A DNA stretch of 8,888 nt from a bacterium UBP2_UBA4780 (lineage in GTDB: Bacteria > Edwardsbacteria > AC1 > EtOH8). The notes beneath the pieces were generated by a model. It was not told the origin of the DNA and ran no database searches. It saw only the letters and a program-made list of their open reading frames with translations. The translations under genes and the position numbers were made by a program. Positions 7,366 through 8,888 of the stretch are shown here, one piece after another. Each line of letters opens with the position of its first letter. Positions within the stretch are counted from its first letter, which is position 1. The stretch lies in assembly GCA_002403115.1 (NCBI GenBank), contig DHHE01000222.1, forward strand, positions 6,734 to 15,621, written 5' to 3'.

Positions 7366-7896
7366 TCAGATGCTGGTGATCTGCAGGAAATCCAGCTCCA
7401 CCGGGGTGGTGCGCCCGAAGATGGTGACCATCACCTTGACCTTGCCGTGCTCGGGGTCGATGTGCTCGATGACCCCGGTGAAGCTGGCGAACGGCCCGTC
7501 GGTGATCTTGATGGTCTCCCCGCTGCGGTAGGGGATGACCACCGGCCCCTGCCTTTTGTCGCCCTCCATCCGGGAGATCAGGCGGTTGGCCTCAGAGTCC
7601 CGCATGGGCTGGGGCTTGCGCCTGGTCCCCAAAAAGCTGGTGACCCCCGGGGTGGTGGAGACCACGTTCCACACCTCGTCGGTCAGGTCCATCTCTATCA
7701 TCAGATAGCTGGGGAACAGCTGCTTGGAGGAGGTCTTCCTTTTCCCCTTCTTGATCTCGGTCACCTCCTCGGTGGGTATCAGCACCTTGCCGATATTGTC
7801 CTCCAGCCCGTGCAGTCGGGCGGCCGCCTCCAGGGCCTGCTTCACCCGGTGCTCGTGGCCGGAGTAGGTGTGGATCACGTACCAGCGCTTGGACAT
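7366..7896 (-). CDS. nusG: Transcription termination/antitermination factor NusG
   Basis: Encodes the 176-residue NusG, which binds the clamp of RNA polymerase and modulates pausing, Rho-dependent termination and coupling to the ribosome. The N-terminal NGN domain covers about 1-110, with the usual opening KRWYVIHTYSGHEHRV at 3-18, FPSYLMIEM at 61-69 and the TTPGVTSFLG segment at 81-90. The C-terminal KOW domain spans about 124-176, with GETIKITDGPFASFTGVI at 126-143. E. coli NusG is 181 residues, so there is no domain II insertion. The ATG is 3 nt after the secE TAG stop. Only a weak GGGA precedes it, so translation is probably coupled to secE. Confidence 0.99.
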   Translation of the reverse strand: MSKRWYVIHTYSGHEHRVKQALEAAARLHGLEDNIGKVLIPTEEVTEIKKGKRKTSSKQLFPSYLMIEMDLTDEVWNVVSTTPGVTSFLGTRRKPQPMRDSEANRLISRMEGDKRQGPVVIPYRSGETIKITDGPFASFTGVIEHIDPEHGKVKVMVTIFGRTTPVELDFLQITSI

Positions 7897-7899
7897 GTC

Positions 7900-8085
7900 C
7901 TATCCCAGCACCAAGCCCACCAGCTTGTTCAATCCCAGGTCCACCGCCCCGATGAAGGCCGCCACGATCAGAGAGACCACGATCACCACCATGGTCGACT
8001 GCACCAGCTCCTCGCGGCTGGGCCAGCTGACCTTGGTGAACTCGACCCTGACCTCCTTTATGAACTGAATTGACTTCTTGATCAT
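7900..8085 (-). CDS. secE: Preprotein translocase subunit SecE
   Basis: Encodes a 61-residue SecE, the small essential subunit that clamps SecY in the inner-membrane SecYEG channel. This is the short, single-span form found in most bacteria (E. coli has three spans and 127 residues). The amphipathic cytosolic helix carries the conserved EVRVEFTKVSWPSREEL at 11-27, followed by one hydrophobic membrane segment at about 31-58 (STMVVIVVSLIVAAFIGAVD and onward). The ATG is preceded by GAGGG with a 6-nt spacer. It lies between tRNA-Trp and nusG, the standard position. No signal peptide is expected for this topology. Confidence 0.98.
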   Translation of the reverse strand: MIKKSIQFIKEVRVEFTKVSWPSREELVQSTMVVIVVSLIVAAFIGAVDLGLNKLVGLVLG

Positions 8086-8157
8086 CGCCCGCCCTCGTCG
8101 TTATCGTTTTTTGCCCCGGCCCGCCGTCGGTTTTGCGCGCGTCCCCTTCGAATCGTG

Positions 8158-8231
8158 TGGCAGGAGCGGCAGGGATCGAACCTGCAGTCCCGGTTTTGGA
8201 GACCGGTGGTTTACCATTAACCGACGCTCCT
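8158..8231 (-). tRNA. trpT: tRNA-Trp (anticodon CCA)
   Basis: A complete 74-nt cloverleaf can be drawn by hand. It has a 7-bp acceptor stem (AGGAGCG with CGCTCCT), a 4-bp D stem (GGTT/AACC) with a 7-nt loop, a 5-bp anticodon stem (CCGGT/ACCGG) with loop CTCCAAA giving anticodon CCA, a 4-nt variable loop, and a 5-bp T stem (GCAGG/CCTGC) with loop TTCGATC. The discriminator is G and the 3' CCA is encoded in the genome. It reads UGG codons. The position between rpmG and secE is a widely conserved one, and it is probably cut out of a longer transcript of the cluster. Confidence 0.97.
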
Positions 8232-8309
8232 TTTTTCCCGGCAGGCGTCAAGGTCCCCGCGCTGCCATTGGGGCTGCTGGGCTATATTGCTTGATTGCGC
8301 TGATTTCTT

Positions 8310-8344
8310 ATGATTACAATGATCGTTGAACTCCGTGTAATCAT
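8310..8344 (-). repeat. 9-bp perfect inverted repeat between rpmG and tRNA-Trp
   Basis: ATGATTACA (8344-8336 on the minus strand) and TGTAATCAT (8318-8310) form a perfect 9-bp stem with a 17-nt loop, inside the 134-nt spacer between the rpmG stop and the tRNA. It is AT-rich compared with the surroundings and has no T tract after it, so it is not a typical terminator. It could be a protein operator or an RNA processing hairpin before the tRNA. The remaining spacer (8232-8309) shows no clear promoter or gene to me. Confidence 0.45.
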
Positions 8345-8365
8345 TTCAATCGGCGTCATCAGCGG

Positions 8366-8515
8366 CTATCTGGTTTCTTTGTGCGGTGTGTGCTTCTTGC
8401 AGAAACGGCAGTACTTCTTGAACTCCACCCGGTCGGGATGCTTCCGCTTGTTCTTGGTGGAGGTGTAGTTGCGGTTCTTGCAGACGGTGCACGCTATCGT
8501 TATGAGATCGCGCAT
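8366..8515 (-). CDS. rpmG: Ribosomal protein L33, zinc-binding form (bL33)
   Basis: A 49-residue protein read by hand: it begins MRDLITIACTVCKNRNY and ends CKKHTPHKETR, then TAG. L33 is a small protein of the large subunit near the E site. The four cysteines at 9, 12, 36 and 39 form two CxxC pairs, the zinc-binding (C+) form; species with zinc-limitation responses often have a second cysteine-free copy elsewhere. The basic middle (STKNKRKHPDRVEFKKYC) is typical. The ATG at 8515 has no good Shine-Dalgarno sequence, only GGTAA at some distance, and the upstream 65 nt to tuf are AT-richer than the genes. It lies between tuf and tRNA-Trp, its usual place in this cluster. Confidence 0.96.
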   Translation of the reverse strand: MRDLITIACTVCKNRNYTSTKNKRKHPDRVEFKKYCRFCKKHTPHKETR

Positions 8516-8580
8516 TGTTTTATGCGATTACCGATTCTGGATTTTCGTTTTGTTGTCCTGATGCTTCCGGCGTTCCGGCC

Positions 8581-8888
8581 CTACTCGATGATCTCGGTGA
8601 CGGTCCCGGCGCCCACCGTCCGGCCGCCCTCGCGGATGGCGAAGCGCAGCCCCTTGTCCATGGCGATCGGCGTCAGCAGCTCCCCGTCGATGGTGATGTT
8701 GTCCCCGGGCATGATCATCTCCACCCCCGCCGGCAGCTTGACGTTGCCCGTCACGTCCGTGGTCCGGAAGAAGAACTGCGGCCGGTACCCGTCGAAGAAC
8801 GGCGTGTGCCGCCCGCCCTCCTCCTTGGTCAGAACGTAGACCTCGCCCTTGAACTTCTTGTGAGGCGTGATGCTCTTCGGCGCCGCCA
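8581..8888 (-). CDS. tuf: Elongation factor Tu, C-terminal part (cut by window edge)
   Basis: Encodes the last 101 residues of EF-Tu, the GTPase that brings aminoacyl-tRNA to the ribosome. The piece covers domain 3: it begins with AAPKSITPHKKFKGEVYVL, continues through GGRHTPFFDGYRPQFFFRTT and VEMIMPGDNI, and ends in LRFAIREGGRTVGAGTVTEI-IE and TAG. The GTP-binding domain is outside the window. Codon choice differs from the rest of the window: Thr is ACG in 6 of 11 cases, Pro is mostly CCG and Gly often GGG, whereas rpoB prefers ACC, CCC and GGC. Duplicated tuf genes often exchange sequence, so this could reflect a separate history or very strong expression. Whether this is one of two tuf copies cannot be seen here. 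Confidence 0.97.
   Translation of the reverse strand, partial: AAPKSITPHKKFKGEVYVLTKEEGGRHTPFFDGYRPQFFFRTTDVTGNVKLPAGVEMIMPGDNITIDGELLTPIAMDKGLRFAIREGGRTVGAGTVTEIIE

Noticed and set aside
7150..8073. Plus-strand open frame opposite nusG and secE
   Set aside because: It is a shadow of nusG and secE produced by the same codon bias and has no ribosome binding site or recognisable motif.
8232..8309. A promoter for tRNA-Trp around the sequence AATATAGC
   Set aside because: A TATA-like hexamer is present but no acceptable -35 element lies 16-18 nt upstream, so I cannot support it.

Overview
This is a GC-rich window holding the conserved bacterial EF-Tu / NusG / ribosomal stalk / RNA polymerase cluster. 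Every gene lies on the minus strand. In transcription order, from high to low coordinate, it reads: tuf (3' end only), rpmG, tRNA-Trp(CCA), secE, nusG, rplK, rplA, rplJ, rplL, rpoB, rpoC (5' end only). Both ends are cut by the window, inside tuf on the right and inside rpoC on the left.

The organism is a bacterium with strong G/C preference at third codon positions. RpoB is 1255 residues and has a coiled-coil-containing stretch of roughly 125 residues before the GDKLAGRHGNKG motif, an arrangement I associate with diderm lineages rather than Bacillus-type Firmicutes. L33 is the zinc-binding four-cysteine form. I cannot name a phylum. From memory the RpoC N-terminus recalls deltaproteobacterial sequences, while RpoB is shorter than theirs, so an uncultured diderm lineage is plausible but unproven.

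Layout: 8581-8888 encodes the last domain of EF-Tu. The stretch 8086-8580 holds rpmG, tRNA-Trp and structured spacers. Genes secE and nusG (7366-8085) supply a SecYEG subunit and the NusG elongation factor, only 3 nt apart. Genes rplK and rplA (6069-7325) give the L11 and L1 proteins and are split by an unusually long 129-nt spacer with a G-quadruplex-type motif. Genes rplJ and rplL (5114-6061) encode the L10-L12 stalk. A 285-nt leader (4829-5113) contains a strong attenuator-like hairpin with a T tract, another dyad and a palindrome. Then come rpoB (1061-4828, TTG start) and rpoC (1-1057), coupled over 3 nt.

Together the genes couple synthesis of the GTPase-associated centre of the ribosome, elongation factors and RNA polymerase. 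I found no mobile element, CRISPR array or undescribed gene system. What merits a second look is in the non-coding spacers (rplL-rpoB leader, rplK-rplA spacer, rpmG-tRNA spacer), the lack of room for an ordinary L10 leader, the TTG start of rpoB and the distinct codon preference of the tuf fragment.
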